From Acidaminococcaceae bacterium (GTDB lineage Bacteria > Bacillota > Negativicutes > Acidaminococcales > Acidaminococcaceae), in the NCBI GenBank assembly GCA_017405945.1, contig JAFQZL010000063.1, positions 16,622 through 80,621 of the forward strand: a stretch of 64,000 nucleotides of DNA. Direction: 5' to 3'. Positions 19,217-28,346 of this stretch are shown in pieces. The translations under genes were made by a program, and so were the position numbers. Each line of letters begins with the position of its first letter. The first letter of the stretch is position 1. The notes beneath the pieces were generated by a model, which worked only from the letters and a program-made list of their open reading frames with translations, had not been told where the DNA came from and searched no databases.

Positions 19217-20011
19217 GTGATCTTAGATACACTGGCGGCAGCGGCCAAAGCCCGGGTCGCCAAACTGGAAAAACAGAAAAGCTTAGCTGCGGTACGGGAA
19301 GAGGCCGAGGAGATCGCAAGAGGAGAAACAGACGGCAGGGCAAAACGGAAGTTTGCGGAAACGCTGCAGCGCCCGGGACTGAATTTCATCTGTGAGTGCA
19401 AGAAGGCTTCTCCCTCCAAAGGGCTGATAGCGCCGGAGTTCCCTTATCTGGAAATCGCCAAAGCCTATGAAAGGGGCGGCGCGTCCGCCATCTCCGTACT
19501 GACGGAACCGGAGTATTTTCTCGGGGCGGATAAGTATCTGAAGGAAATCGCGGCGCAGGTGGAGCTGCCGGTGCTGCGGAAGGACTTTACGGTGAGCCCC
19601 TATCAGATATATGAAGCAAAAACCCTGGGGGCCGGCGCGGTTCTGCTGATTTGCGCAATCTTGTCCCCGGTTCAGCTGCAGGAATTCCGGCTGGCGGCGG
19701 AAAGCGTAGGACTGGACGCCCTGGCGGAAACCCACGATGCAACTGAAATTGAAACAGCACTGCAAAGCGGGGCCAAGATCATCGGCATCAACAACCGCAA
19801 CCTGCAGGATTTTACAGTGGATATCAATACCTGCCTGCAGTTGCGGGCAGAGATTCCGGACAACCGCGTATGCATAGCGGAAAGCGGAATCCAAGATGCA
19901 AACGATATAAGGGCGTTAAAGGCAAGAAACTTCAACGGCGTCCTGATCGGCGAGACACTGATGCGCAGCGGCGATCCGGAAACGATGCTGCGGAGGTTAA
20001 GGGAAGCGTAA
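19217..20011 (+). CDS. trpC: Indole-3-glycerol-phosphate synthase
   Basis: Converts CdRP to indole-3-glycerol phosphate. A single-domain TIM barrel of 264 residues, not fused to trpF. Family motifs: CECKKASPSKGLI (~58-70, with the catalytic Lys), VLRKDFTVSPYQIYEA (~118-133), IGINNRNLQDFTVD (~189-202) and CIAESGI (~218-224). The start is GTG at 19217 with only a weak AAAAGG upstream, so it may be less well translated than its neighbours. trpF begins 1 nt after its stop. Confidence 0.93.
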   Translation: MILDTLAAAAKARVAKLEKQKSLAAVREEAEEIARGETDGRAKRKFAETLQRPGLNFICECKKASPSKGLIAPEFPYLEIAKAYERGGASAISVLTEPEYFLGADKYLKEIAAQVELPVLRKDFTVSPYQIYEAKTLGAGAVLLICAILSPVQLQEFRLAAESVGLDALAETHDATEIETALQSGAKIIGINNRNLQDFTVDINTCLQLRAEIPDNRVCIAESGIQDANDIRALKARNFNGVLIGETLMRSGDPETMLRRLREA

Positions 20012-20012
20012 C

Positions 20013-20657
20013 ATGGTTCACGTTAAATTCTGCGGCATACGCAGACCGGAAGACACAGAAGCGGTAAACCGGCTGAAACCTGACTTGGCAGGCTTTGTGT
20101 TTGCGAAAAGCAAACGGCAGATCAGCAGGGAGCAGGCCGCGGGACTGAAAAAACAGCTGGACCCCAAGATTAAAACAGTAGCGGTGCTGGTGAACATGCC
20201 GGCGGAAGAAGCCGCGGCCCTGGCAAATTCGGGGATTGCCGATCTGCTGCAACTGCATGGGGATGAAGACGCGGTATACATTGCGGCGCTGCGGAAGCGG
20301 ACAAGGGCTAAAATCATCAAGGCCATACGGCTGCAGGGAACAGAGGTTGACAATACGTTAATGAAGGAAGCGCAACAGACTGACTTTTACCTGTTCGATA
20401 CCTTCGTACCGGATGCCTATGGCGGTACCGGCAAAACATTCTCCCTTTCCCTGTTAAAAGGAGTACGGATTGAAAAACCGTTCTTCCTGGCAGGAGGGCT
20501 GGACGCGGACAACGTAGCGGGAATCATCGGGCAGGTTCAGAAAGACACAACACTGCTTCCGAATTTCTACGGAGTAGACGTATCCGGCGGAATTGAAACA
20601 GACGGATATAAAGATGCTATAAAGATGGAAGCATTTATGAAAGCGATACGAGGATAA
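20013..20657 (+). CDS. trpF: Phosphoribosylanthranilate isomerase
   Basis: Third-step isomerase of the tryptophan pathway, 214 residues, usual size. The N-terminal [11 protein letters not shown] carries the catalytic Cys, LLQLHGDED is the central strand and [15 protein letters not shown] the C-terminal phosphate-binding site. It starts 1 nt after trpC, so translation is coupled. The ribosome site must lie in the end of trpC (GGAGGTTAAGG). Confidence 0.93.
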   Translation: MVHVKFCGIRRPEDTEAVNRLKPDLAGFVFAKSKRQISREQAAGLKKQLDPKIKTVAVLVNMPAEEAAALANSGIADLLQLHGDEDAVYIAALRKRTRAKIIKAIRLQGTEVDNTLMKEAQQTDFYLFDTFVPDAYGGTGKTFSLSLLKGVRIEKPFFLAGGLDADNVAGIIGQVQKDTTLLPNFYGVDVSGGIETDGYKDAIKMEAFMKAIRG

Positions 20658-20677
20658 AAGCAGAAAGGAAGTTTATC

Positions 20678-21862
20678 ATGGCAAAGGGAAGATTTGGAAT
20701 CCACGGCGGGCAGTATATTCCGGAAACACTGATGAACGCGGTGCTGGAACTGGAAAAAGCGTATGAGTTTTACAAAAACGACAAGACGTTCTGGGACGAG
20801 CTGCGCCAGCTGTACCGGGATTACGCCAACCGCCCCAGCATGCTGTATTATGCGGAAAAGATGACAAAAAACCTGGGCGGGGCCAAAATCTACCTGAAGC
20901 GGGAAGATCTGAACCATACCGGCGCCCATAAAATTAACAATGTATTAGGGCAATGTCTGCTGGCGCAGCGCATGGGCAAGAAACACGTCATCGCGGAAAC
21001 CGGGGCGGGCCAGCACGGGGTAGCAACGGCGACGGTGGCGGCGCTGATGGGCATGGAATGCACTGTGTACATGGGCAAGGAAGACTGCGAACGGCAGGCC
21101 CTGAACGTGTTCCGCATGGAACTGCTGGGGGCGAAGGTGGTTCCTGTCACCACAGGCACCGGCACCCTCAAAGACGCGGTGAACGAGGCGCTGCGGGTCT
21201 GGACGGCCCGGGTGGAGGACACCTATTACGTGTTAGGCTCCGTTATGGGACCCCATCCGTATCCGGAAATGGTGCGGGACTTCCAGAAGGTCATCGGGGA
21301 AGAAGTGAAAGCCCAGCTGCTGGAAAAGGAAGGCCGGCTGCCTGATGTGGTCATCGCCTGCGTAGGCGGCGGCTCCAACGCCATGGGCCTCTTCTACGAT
21401 TTCATCCCGGACAAGGATGTGTGCCTCATCGGCGTGGAAGCTGCCGGGGAAGGTGTGGACACGGAACGGACGGCAGCGACTATCGCCAGAGGCTCGGAAG
21501 GCATCTTCCACGGCATGAAATCCCTGTTCCTGCAGGATGAATACGGACAGATCGCGCCGGTGTATTCCATTTCCGCCGGACTGGATTATCCCGGTATCGG
21601 GCCGGAGCACGCGTACCTTCACGACATCGGCCGGGCGGAATATGTGCCCGCTACGGATCAGGAGTCGGTAGACGCGTTCATGTACTTGTCCAAGACGGAA
21701 GGGATCATTCCCGCAGTGGAAAGCGCCCATGCCCTGGCCTATGCCATGAAGTTGGCGCCCACACTGGATAAAGATAAGATCATCGTGGTCAACCTCTCCG
21801 GACGGGGAGATAAAGACGTGGCGGCCATTGCCAGATATTTGGGGAGGGATTTGCATGAGTAA
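20678..21862 (+). CDS. trpB: Tryptophan synthase beta chain (TrpB1 type)
   Basis: PLP enzyme that joins indole and serine. The protein has 394 residues, standard for TrpB1. The PLP-lysine motif [14 protein letters not shown] is at ~79-92, the phosphate-binding GGGSNAMG at ~227-234, and LSGRGDKD near the C-terminus. The ribosome site is GAAAGGAAG. It overlaps trpA by 8 nt (ATGAGTAA), as expected for subunits of one complex. A second, TrpB2-type gene lies downstream of trpA. Confidence 0.96.
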   Translation: MAKGRFGIHGGQYIPETLMNAVLELEKAYEFYKNDKTFWDELRQLYRDYANRPSMLYYAEKMTKNLGGAKIYLKREDLNHTGAHKINNVLGQCLLAQRMGKKHVIAETGAGQHGVATATVAALMGMECTVYMGKEDCERQALNVFRMELLGAKVVPVTTGTGTLKDAVNEALRVWTARVEDTYYVLGSVMGPHPYPEMVRDFQKVIGEEVKAQLLEKEGRLPDVVIACVGGGSNAMGLFYDFIPDKDVCLIGVEAAGEGVDTERTAATIARGSEGIFHGMKSLFLQDEYGQIAPVYSISAGLDYPGIGPEHAYLHDIGRAEYVPATDQESVDAFMYLSKTEGIIPAVESAHALAYAMKLAPTLDKDKIIVVNLSGRGDKDVAAIARYLGRDLHE

Positions 21863-22646
21863 GATAGCAGATGTACTGAAGAAACATAAAAAGATGTTTG
21901 TACCGTTCATAACAGCAGGCGACCCGGACCTGGAAACCACGAAGAAGCTGATCCTGGCCATGGAAGAGGCTGGGGCCACGATTATAGAATTAGGCATTCC
22001 CTTCAGCGACCCTATGGCGGAAGGCCCGGTAATCCAGGAAGCCGATATACGGGCCCTGAACGCAGGTACCACTACAGACAGGGTCTTCGATATGATCAAA
22101 GAGGTGCGGAAGGAGACCGATATTCCGCTGGTGTTCTTGACTTATGCCAACCCGATTTTCCACTACGGTACGGATAAGTTCTATGCCCGCTGCGCGGAAG
22201 CCGGTGTGGACGGTACCATCGTGCCGGACGTTCCCTATGAGGAACGGGGCGAACTGGAAACGGCCTGTGAAAAGTATGGAGTGGATCGCATCACCATGAT
22301 TGCGCCCACATCGGAAGACCGGATTCAACAGATAGCCAAAGACGCGAAAGGCTATGTGTATATCGTTTCCAGTTTGGGCGTTACCGGTGTACGCAGAGAA
22401 ATTACAACGGATATCGGGACGATTTACAAAAAAATCCGGGAAGTGACGGATACGCCGGCTGCCGTAGGCTTTGGTATCTCCACTCCGGCCCAGGCGGCAG
22501 AGATGGCCCGGCTCAGCGACGGTGCCATTGTAGGCAGCGCCATCGTGAAAATGATAGCTGAGTACGGTAAGGACTGCGTGGAGCCGGTCAAAGAATACGT
22601 AAAGAAGATGGCGGACGCGGTGAAACGCTGTGAATTTTTAGAATAA
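21855..22646 (+). CDS. trpA: Tryptophan synthase alpha chain
   Basis: Cleaves indole-3-glycerol phosphate and channels indole to TrpB. The protein has 263 residues. Motifs: [15 protein letters not shown] (~15-29), [17 protein letters not shown] (catalytic Glu, ~46-62), VPDVPYEE (Asp, ~122-129) and [10 protein letters not shown] near the C-terminus. The ATG at 21855 has GGGGAGGGA just upstream, inside trpB, and overlaps the trpB stop by 8 nt; this is preferred to an in-frame codon at 21828. Confidence 0.95.
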   Translation: MSKIADVLKKHKKMFVPFITAGDPDLETTKKLILAMEEAGATIIELGIPFSDPMAEGPVIQEADIRALNAGTTTDRVFDMIKEVRKETDIPLVFLTYANPIFHYGTDKFYARCAEAGVDGTIVPDVPYEERGELETACEKYGVDRITMIAPTSEDRIQQIAKDAKGYVYIVSSLGVTGVRREITTDIGTIYKKIREVTDTPAAVGFGISTPAQAAEMARLSDGAIVGSAIVKMIAEYGKDCVEPVKEYVKKMADAVKRCEFLE

Positions 22647-22668
22647 AACGACTCAGGAGGAATGAACC

Positions 22669-24051
22669 ATGGCAAAGAAAGTACCCCACAGATTATATTT
22701 AACGGAAGACCAGATTCCGGCAGCGTGGTATAACCTGCGGGCGGACATGAAGGAAAAACCGGAGCCCATGCTGAATCCCGCAACGGGAAAACCGGTATCC
22801 GAGGAAGACTTGTATCCTGTTTTCTGTAAAGAACTGGCCCATCAGGAGATGGATAACGATACCCAGTATATCGAGATTCCCCCTGAAGTGCTGGAGATGT
22901 ACAAGAACTACCGTCCGTCCCCGCTGTGCCGCGCCTACAATCTGGAAAAAGCACTGGATACTCCGGCAAAGATTTACTATAAATTTGAAGGCAACAACAC
23001 GTCCGGCAGTCACAAGCTGAACAGCGCCATTCCCCAGGCTTATTATGCCAAAAAGCAGGGACTGAACGGTGTGACCACGGAAACCGGCGCTGGTCAGTGG
23101 GGCACAGCCCTTTCGGAAGCCTGCTGCTATTTCGGTCTGCCCCTGGAAGTGTTCATGGTGAAGGCTTCCTATAATCAAAAGCCGTTCCGCAAAGCAATCA
23201 TGCAGACCTTTGGGGCCAGCGTGGTAGCCAGTCCCAGCAATACCACCAATGCAGGCCGGGCGATCCTGGCGGATAATCCGGATAACCCGGGAAGTCTGGG
23301 CTGCGCCATCTCCGAAGCGGTGGAACGGGCTGTTTCCGGCGACAATGTGAAATACGTACTGGGTTCCGTGCTGAACCAGGTGCTGCTGCACCAGTCCATT
23401 GTGGGTCTGGAAAGCGCTAAGGCGATGGAGCTGCTGGATGAATATCCCGACGTAGTGGTAGGCTGTGCTGGCGGCGGTTCCAACTTAGGCGGTCTGATCG
23501 CGCCCTTTGCCAAAGACAAGCTGCAGGGGAAGGCGAATCCCCGTCTGGTAGCTATCGAGCCGGCCTCCTGTCCGTCCCTGACCCGGGGCCGTTACGCCTA
23601 TGATTTCTGCGACACCGGTAAAATTACGCCCATGGCGAAGATGTACACCCTGGGCTGCACCTTCACCCCGTCGCCGATCCATGCGGGCGGGCTGCGTTAC
23701 CACGGCATGGCGCCCATCCTTTCCAAGCTGTACCATGACGGCTACATGGAAGCCAAAGCCGTGGTACAGACCAATGTGTTCGAAGCGGCGACACTGTTCG
23801 CCAAATACGAAAGCATCCTGCCTGCGCCGGAATCCGCTCATGCGATTCTGGGCGCCATTGAAGAAGCAAAACGCTGCAAGGAAGAAGGCCGCAGTGAGAC
23901 CATCCTGTTCGGCCTTACCGGTACCGGCTTCTTTGATATGCTGGCCTATGAAAATTATCAGGCCGGCAATTTGAACGACTATATCCCCACGGACGAGGAA
24001 CTGGCAGTGAGCATGGACCGGCTGCCTAAGATTCCGGGTGTACAGGAATAG
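22669..24051 (+). CDS. TrpB2-type tryptophan synthase beta-like PLP enzyme
   Basis: PLP-dependent enzyme of the TrpB2 branch, 460 residues, clearly longer than TrpB1. It has the long N-terminal extension typical of the branch (RLYLTEDQIPAAWYNLRAD), the PLP-lysine motif NTSGSHKLNSAIPQ (~110-123), GAGQWG and GCAGGGSNLGG. TrpB2 proteins are known to make tryptophan from free indole and serine and usually do not bind TrpA. It is 22 bp after trpA behind AGGAGG, clearly in the same operon, so this operon carries both beta-chain types. A terminator follows. Confidence 0.92.
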   Translation: MAKKVPHRLYLTEDQIPAAWYNLRADMKEKPEPMLNPATGKPVSEEDLYPVFCKELAHQEMDNDTQYIEIPPEVLEMYKNYRPSPLCRAYNLEKALDTPAKIYYKFEGNNTSGSHKLNSAIPQAYYAKKQGLNGVTTETGAGQWGTALSEACCYFGLPLEVFMVKASYNQKPFRKAIMQTFGASVVASPSNTTNAGRAILADNPDNPGSLGCAISEAVERAVSGDNVKYVLGSVLNQVLLHQSIVGLESAKAMELLDEYPDVVVGCAGGGSNLGGLIAPFAKDKLQGKANPRLVAIEPASCPSLTRGRYAYDFCDTGKITPMAKMYTLGCTFTPSPIHAGGLRYHGMAPILSKLYHDGYMEAKAVVQTNVFEAATLFAKYESILPAPESAHAILGAIEEAKRCKEEGRSETILFGLTGTGFFDMLAYENYQAGNLNDYIPTDEELAVSMDRLPKIPGVQE

Positions 24052-24135
24052 AGTATTTCCCGCGGCAAGGTACGGCGAAAGAAAAGCCTGTTGAAATAAG
24101 GATTGGTCAGCTTTTCTTTATAAAAATGATAATAA

Positions 24136-24190
24136 AAACACGCTCCGGTTCTGCGAATGAGAATTCGCGGGATCAGAGCGTGTTGCTGTT
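24136..24190 (+). terminator. Bidirectional terminator between the trp operon and the facing hydrolase gene
   Basis: The long stem AACACGCTC/GAGCGTGTT has an inner TGCGAAT/ATTCGCG stem. T-rich stretches follow on the + strand (TGTTTTATTT) and on the minus strand (TTTTTATT). Confidence 0.85.
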
Positions 24191-24219
24191 TTATTTAATA
24201 TTAAATTTTTACCAAACCG

Positions 24220-25191
24220 TCAGTCGTCGTCATCTTCCACGACCTGGCCGTAACCGACAAGGATGGTTCCTTTCGGTGCGGAGAGGGCCGGGCAAACGTA
24301 CAGGATGACACCGGAGATTTCCGCGTAATACTCTGTGATCGTCTGGCCGAACAAATCGGTGGTACGTCCCAGCACCTGGCCTTTCTGTACAAAGTCACCG
24401 CTGTGGATATGGTGGAACCAGCAGCCGGTCTCCAAGGATTCCAGATAAATCATGTCCGTGATATCCCGGGGGTGATAATGACGCGGTTTGACGGGCAGTT
24501 CAAACATTTTCAGCCGTCGGAGGATATTGCGGATATCGTCTTTGTAGGCTTCGATATCCTCATGCAGGCAGAGTCCCGCGCCACCCCGCTCGATTAAAAT
24601 AGAGGGCAGACCGGTGCTGGCTGCGTAGTTGTAGGCGCCGCCTGTTGCCAGGGAACGTACCATATATTCCACGTCGACGACCTTGGCGATACGCTTGGAG
24701 GCTTTTTCCACTTCCGGTGTCGGCTGGCCCGGATAATAAACGTAGGGATGGAGGCTTTCATGGATATCGCCGCTGTGCATGTCCACATAGTAATCAGCAA
24801 TGGTGAACAGATTGCTGCTGATGAGGTAAGCGGTTTTGTCCGCCAGTGTTCCCAGGGGAGTGCCGGGGAAAACCCGGTTCAGGTTTTTGCCGTCTTCGGG
24901 CACGATAAATTCGCGGCGCGCCCAGAAACCCTGGATATTGACCGGGTGCAGCAGGATCAGGCAGCCGCGTACATGTTCCGGCTCAATGTCCCGGCCCAGT
25001 TCTATGGCCGCAGCGATGCCCGGATATTCGCCGCCGTGGATACCGGCGGTGATCAGCAGTGTGGGGCCGTCTTCCACACCGTTGATTACCGTCATGGGGA
25101 TTTTCGTCATCGTGTCGGGAACCGGCAGCATGGTCCGCAGCTTGGTTCCCCGTTTTATTTCTAATCCGCAGATTGTCATGTCCTTTGACAT
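24220..25191 (-). CDS. Succinylglutamate desuccinylase/aspartoacylase-family zinc hydrolase
   Basis: Zinc-dependent hydrolase related to AstE and aspartoacylase (M14-like fold), 323 residues. Likely zinc ligands are in AGIHGGEYPG (His and Glu, ~48-57) and the His of YVDMHSGD (~135-142). NLNRVFPG is also family-typical. The C-terminal part (GCWFHHIHSGDFVQKGQVLG) looks like a small barrel rather than a catalytic region. No arginine succinyltransferase pathway genes are nearby, so the substrate is unknown; an N-acyl amino acid is the family expectation. The ATG follows AAGGAGA, with a good promoter on the minus strand upstream. Confidence 0.85.
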   Translation of the reverse strand: MSKDMTICGLEIKRGTKLRTMLPVPDTMTKIPMTVINGVEDGPTLLITAGIHGGEYPGIAAAIELGRDIEPEHVRGCLILLHPVNIQGFWARREFIVPEDGKNLNRVFPGTPLGTLADKTAYLISSNLFTIADYYVDMHSGDIHESLHPYVYYPGQPTPEVEKASKRIAKVVDVEYMVRSLATGGAYNYAASTGLPSILIERGGAGLCLHEDIEAYKDDIRNILRRLKMFELPVKPRHYHPRDITDMIYLESLETGCWFHHIHSGDFVQKGQVLGRTTDLFGQTITEYYAEISGVILYVCPALSAPKGTILVGYGQVVEDDDD

Positions 25192-25227
25192 TGGGGAATC
25201 TCCTTTTCTTTGAAAATTTATGTGGGT

Positions 25228-25257
25228 ATTATAACATAAAATACTGATTAGTTACAA
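25228..25257 (-). promoter_or_regulatory. Promoter of the AstE/AspA-like gene
   Basis: On the minus strand TTGTAA and TATAAT are separated by 18 bp, ~30 nt upstream of the ribosome site. Confidence 0.65.
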
Positions 25258-25271
25258 GATTTTAATCCACT

Positions 25272-25286
25272 TAATAATAATTATTG
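25272..25286. promoter_or_regulatory. Fur-like palindrome in a divergent intergenic region
   Basis: AATAAT-A-ATTATT is a perfect 6-1-6 palindrome close to the Fur core GATAATnATTATC. It lies between a minus-strand promoter (25228-25257) and a plus-strand promoter (25307-25336), upstream of an iron-type binding protein gene. AT-rich sequence makes chance matches likely. Confidence 0.4.
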
Positions 25287-25306
25287 TTAGTTTTCTCCGT
25301 TATTGT

Positions 25307-25336
25307 TTGGTTATATTACAAAATATACTTTATAAT
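25307..25336 (+). promoter_or_regulatory. Possible promoter for the iron-type binding protein gene
   Basis: TTGGTT and TATAAT are separated by 18 bp. It would give a ~220-nt leader in which I recognise no riboswitch. A second candidate, TTGATA-17-ATATAT, lies nearer the gene. Confidence 0.4.
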
Positions 25337-25563
25337 GCTATAGGAAAATCGTTTTAATGATTGCGTAAACTCGCACATTTTCTGCTTTTATATCTGTTAA
25401 ATACTTCTTGTTGCCGGAGATGCTTATAACTAGTATCAATTGCAGTTTTCTCTTGCAAAGAATGCATTGATTTGATATAGTAAGCGTAATAATAATATAT
25501 CTTAATAATTTCCATAAACGGTAGTGGACGACAATACTAACGGTGTTTTAAAGGAGCAAAAAG

Positions 25564-26601
25564 ATGAAAGAGAATTATGCAGGCGCGGCGGTTTCCCTGT
25601 TGCTGGCAGGTATGCTGGCGGTGACGGGCTGCGGCGGAACGGAAAAGAAGCCTGCAGAAAAACCCGGGGAAAAAGCTGTGGCGAAACCGGCGGCCGGACT
25701 GACGGTATACACATCCGTTTATAACGGGATGGTACAGGAAATGGCCAAGCCGGTTGTGGAACAGCAGCTGAAGGACGTGAAGGTCAACTGGCAGACGGCA
25801 GGCAGTGAAAGTGTGAAGGCAAAACTTCTGGATGAGATGAAGGGCGGCCGGGCAGAGGCGGATCTGGTGATGATCTCGGATCCGGATTTTTACCTGCAGC
25901 TGAAGAAAGACGGAAAGCTGCTGAACTATAAGTCGCCGGAGTCGGCGGAACTTGCGGAACCCGTGGACTCGGACGGCGCGTTTACGCCCATCCGCATCAG
26001 CGCCATGGTGATTGCCGTACATAACGATAAGATCAAAGAAACTCCCGGGAGCTGGAAGGACCTGCTGGATCCCAAATATAAAGGTAAGATTGCCATGCCC
26101 GACCCGAAAGTCTCAGCAACGGCGCTGGCAACGGTGGCGGCGCTGACGGATAAATACGGCTGGGAATACTGGGAGAAGCTGAAGGCCAACGGCGTGGTCG
26201 TAAGCAAAACGATAGACATGCGTGAAAAGTTTGCGCATGGCGAATATCCCATCACCATTACCATGGAAGAAAATGCCCTGAAACAAAAATTGGCCCAGGG
26301 CGTAAACGCGACCATCATCTACCCGGAAGAAGGCAGCGTGGTGGTGCCCGGCTATATCGGCATCCTGAAGGATACGAAGAACCCGGAGGGCGCCAAAAAG
26401 CTGGTGGACTGGTGGCTGAGCCGGGAAGGACAGTCGGCTATGAGTCTGGCCTATATGCACCCGGTAAAGTACGGCGTGAAGGAACCCGCCGGCGCGCAAA
26501 AACTGGTCGACCTGCGGATACATTCGCTGTCGGTTAACTGGAACCGGCTGGCGGTCGAAGAAAAGCAGGTTAAGGATAAATTTGCCGCTATCATGAAGTG
26601 A
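25564..26601 (+). CDS. Iron(III)-type ABC transporter binding lipoprotein (FbpA/AfuA-like), orphan
   Basis: Extracytoplasmic family-1 binding protein, 345 residues, of the FbpA/AfuA/PotD-like group used for ferric iron, thiamine or phosphonates. The signal peptide ends in a lipobox (AVTGC), giving a lipid-anchored protein. Typical sequence: LTVYTSVYNGMVQEMAKPV after the linker, GSWKDLLDPKYKGKIAMPDP in the hinge and GYIGILKDTKNPEGAKKLVDWW near the end. The ribosome site is AAAGGAG. No permease or ATPase gene is adjacent, so it must work with transporter parts encoded elsewhere. A second such orphan is at 42743-43780. The ligand is not decidable from sequence. Confidence 0.8.
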   Translation: MKENYAGAAVSLLLAGMLAVTGCGGTEKKPAEKPGEKAVAKPAAGLTVYTSVYNGMVQEMAKPVVEQQLKDVKVNWQTAGSESVKAKLLDEMKGGRAEADLVMISDPDFYLQLKKDGKLLNYKSPESAELAEPVDSDGAFTPIRISAMVIAVHNDKIKETPGSWKDLLDPKYKGKIAMPDPKVSATALATVAALTDKYGWEYWEKLKANGVVVSKTIDMREKFAHGEYPITITMEENALKQKLAQGVNATIIYPEEGSVVVPGYIGILKDTKNPEGAKKLVDWWLSREGQSAMSLAYMHPVKYGVKEPAGAQKLVDLRIHSLSVNWNRLAVEEKQVKDKFAAIMK

Positions 26602-26708
26602 TTACTTTACAGTTTTGCTCAGTTTTTTTGAAGAATATACCGGTGCTGCGGTGTGATTCAAGCTGTAGCACTAAGTTAAAAAATCATAAGAAACTCAGGT
26701 GACTACGT

Positions 26709-28040
26709 TTGGCTAAAACCCTTGATCTTACCAATGGCCCCATTGCACGCAAGCTGCTGCTGTTTGCTCTGCCCCTGCTTGGCGCCAGTCTGATTCAACA
26801 ATTATATACGACCGTTGACATTCTTTTTGTCAGCAATTATTTGGGAACGGGAGCTTCGGCAGCTGTGGGGGCCAGTGTATTGCTGAACTCGGCGCTGGTA
26901 AATCTTTTTACAGGCATAAGCATTGGCGCAGGTGTGGTCATTGCCCAGGCCTTCGGCCGCAAGGAAGAAGTGCAGCTCAGTAAATCCATACATACTTCTA
27001 TGATGCTGGGTCTGATCGGCGGCGTGCTGCTAACCATTATCGGCGAGTTTTCCGGTTCTGCATTTTTGAACGCGGTCAACACACCGGCCAGTATTTTTCA
27101 GGATGCCCTGGACTATGTACAAGTATTCTTCCTGGGACTGACCTTTATGCTGGTTTTTAACATGGCAGCCGGCGTTATGCGGGCTTTGGGCAATTCACAG
27201 ACACCCATGCTGATCCAGCTGGTGTGCGGTATTATTCATGTAGTGACGAATTTCCTGTTTATCAAATATATGTCCAACGGGATTCTGGCGGTAGCCTGGT
27301 CATCGGTTCTGTCCCAGGTGCTTTCGGCGATTATTGCTGTGTACTACCTGCTCCATGATGGTGTCATGAGCATTCCGAAACTGGCCGTCGACCGGCCGCT
27401 GATGCGGGAAATCATCCGCATCGGTTTGCCTGCGGGCTTGCAGGGTGTGGTGGTTACCCTTTCCAATGTATTCGTACAGTATTTCATCAACGGGTTCGAC
27501 GTTGTGGCTATCGCGGCCTTTACCGCCTACTACCGAATCGAGCTGCTGTTCTACATGCCGCTGGTTGCCCTGGGCCAGGCCATGATGACCTTTACCGGGC
27601 AGAATGTTGGGGCAAGGTTCTATGACCGGGTGAAGAGCGGCTTGCGTACGACGCTGATTTTTGGTGTAGGCTATTCACTGGTGCTGGCGGCCGTCCTGCT
27701 TTACTTCGGACGGGAGACCTTCGGTGTCTTCTACACGGATCCTGCGGTCATTGATATGGGCGTAACCATTATCTGGATCTCCTTCCCATTCTATTTCTTC
27801 TATGTATTTCTCGAGGTCTTCGCAGACACCCTTCGCGGCGGCGGTCTGTCGGACGTACCGATGTATATCGTGCTTTTCAATCAGTGTCTGTTGCGAACGG
27901 TCATCCTGTTCGGGTTCATGCAGCTGGCTCACGATATCCGCCTGCTGGTGGCCGTCTATCCCATTACCTGGGGAACGGCCGGCGCCATGCTGTACTGGTA
28001 CTACCGGAAGGGCACATGGATGATGCGCCCCCCGGCGTAA
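26709..28040 (+). CDS. MATE-family efflux transporter
   Basis: Inner-membrane MATE antiporter of 443 residues with twelve predicted spans, the normal family size, without the soluble C-terminal domain of the transporter at the window start. The N-terminus LDLTNGPIARKLLLFALPLL and LIQQLYTTVDILFV are typical. The start is a TTG at 26709 with a modest CAGGTG site; no better start is visible. It follows the iron-type binding protein by ~107 bp, a gap that contains a weak hairpin and no clear promoter. The substrate is unknown. Confidence 0.88.
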   Translation: MAKTLDLTNGPIARKLLLFALPLLGASLIQQLYTTVDILFVSNYLGTGASAAVGASVLLNSALVNLFTGISIGAGVVIAQAFGRKEEVQLSKSIHTSMMLGLIGGVLLTIIGEFSGSAFLNAVNTPASIFQDALDYVQVFFLGLTFMLVFNMAAGVMRALGNSQTPMLIQLVCGIIHVVTNFLFIKYMSNGILAVAWSSVLSQVLSAIIAVYYLLHDGVMSIPKLAVDRPLMREIIRIGLPAGLQGVVVTLSNVFVQYFINGFDVVAIAAFTAYYRIELLFYMPLVALGQAMMTFTGQNVGARFYDRVKSGLRTTLIFGVGYSLVLAAVLLYFGRETFGVFYTDPAVIDMGVTIIWISFPFYFFYVFLEVFADTLRGGGLSDVPMYIVLFNQCLLRTVILFGFMQLAHDIRLLVAVYPITWGTAGAMLYWYYRKGTWMMRPPA

Positions 28041-28137
28041 GGGTTTATAATAGGTTTTTCCTGAGCGGCCGGGATATTTGTGAAAAGTGCAAAAGAAAAA
28101 TTAATAATAAAAAGTACTAATAAGATTATCGATTTTA

Positions 28138-28166
28138 TTGACATTGTATTTTAGATATGATAACAT
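28138..28166 (+). promoter_or_regulatory. Promoter of the nickel/peptide-type ABC operon
   Basis: TTGACA and TAACAT are separated by 17 bp. It predicts a ~170-nt leader that contains the hairpins at 28274-28316. Confidence 0.65.
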
Positions 28167-28273
28167 TATCACAGTTAAAAAACGTACTTGCAGAGCCTTG
28201 AAAGAGCAGTAACGCCTTTACTGTAAGCGAGAAAAATGTTGTTTTCGTCGAAGAGTAAGCAATAGGGAACAGG

Positions 28274-28316
28274 TTTCACAGGGTGAAAAACAGTCTTCTT
28301 AATTTCACCTTTTATT
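28274..28316 (+). promoter_or_regulatory. Possible attenuator in the ABC-operon leader
   Basis: GTGAAA (28283-28288) can pair with TTTCAC upstream (28274-28279) or with TTTCACC downstream (28303-28309). The second hairpin is followed by TTTTATTT and resembles a weak terminator. The two folds are mutually exclusive, as in attenuators. Confidence 0.4.
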
Positions 28317-28346
28317 TAATATCTAACTTGGAAAGGAAGGAACTCT

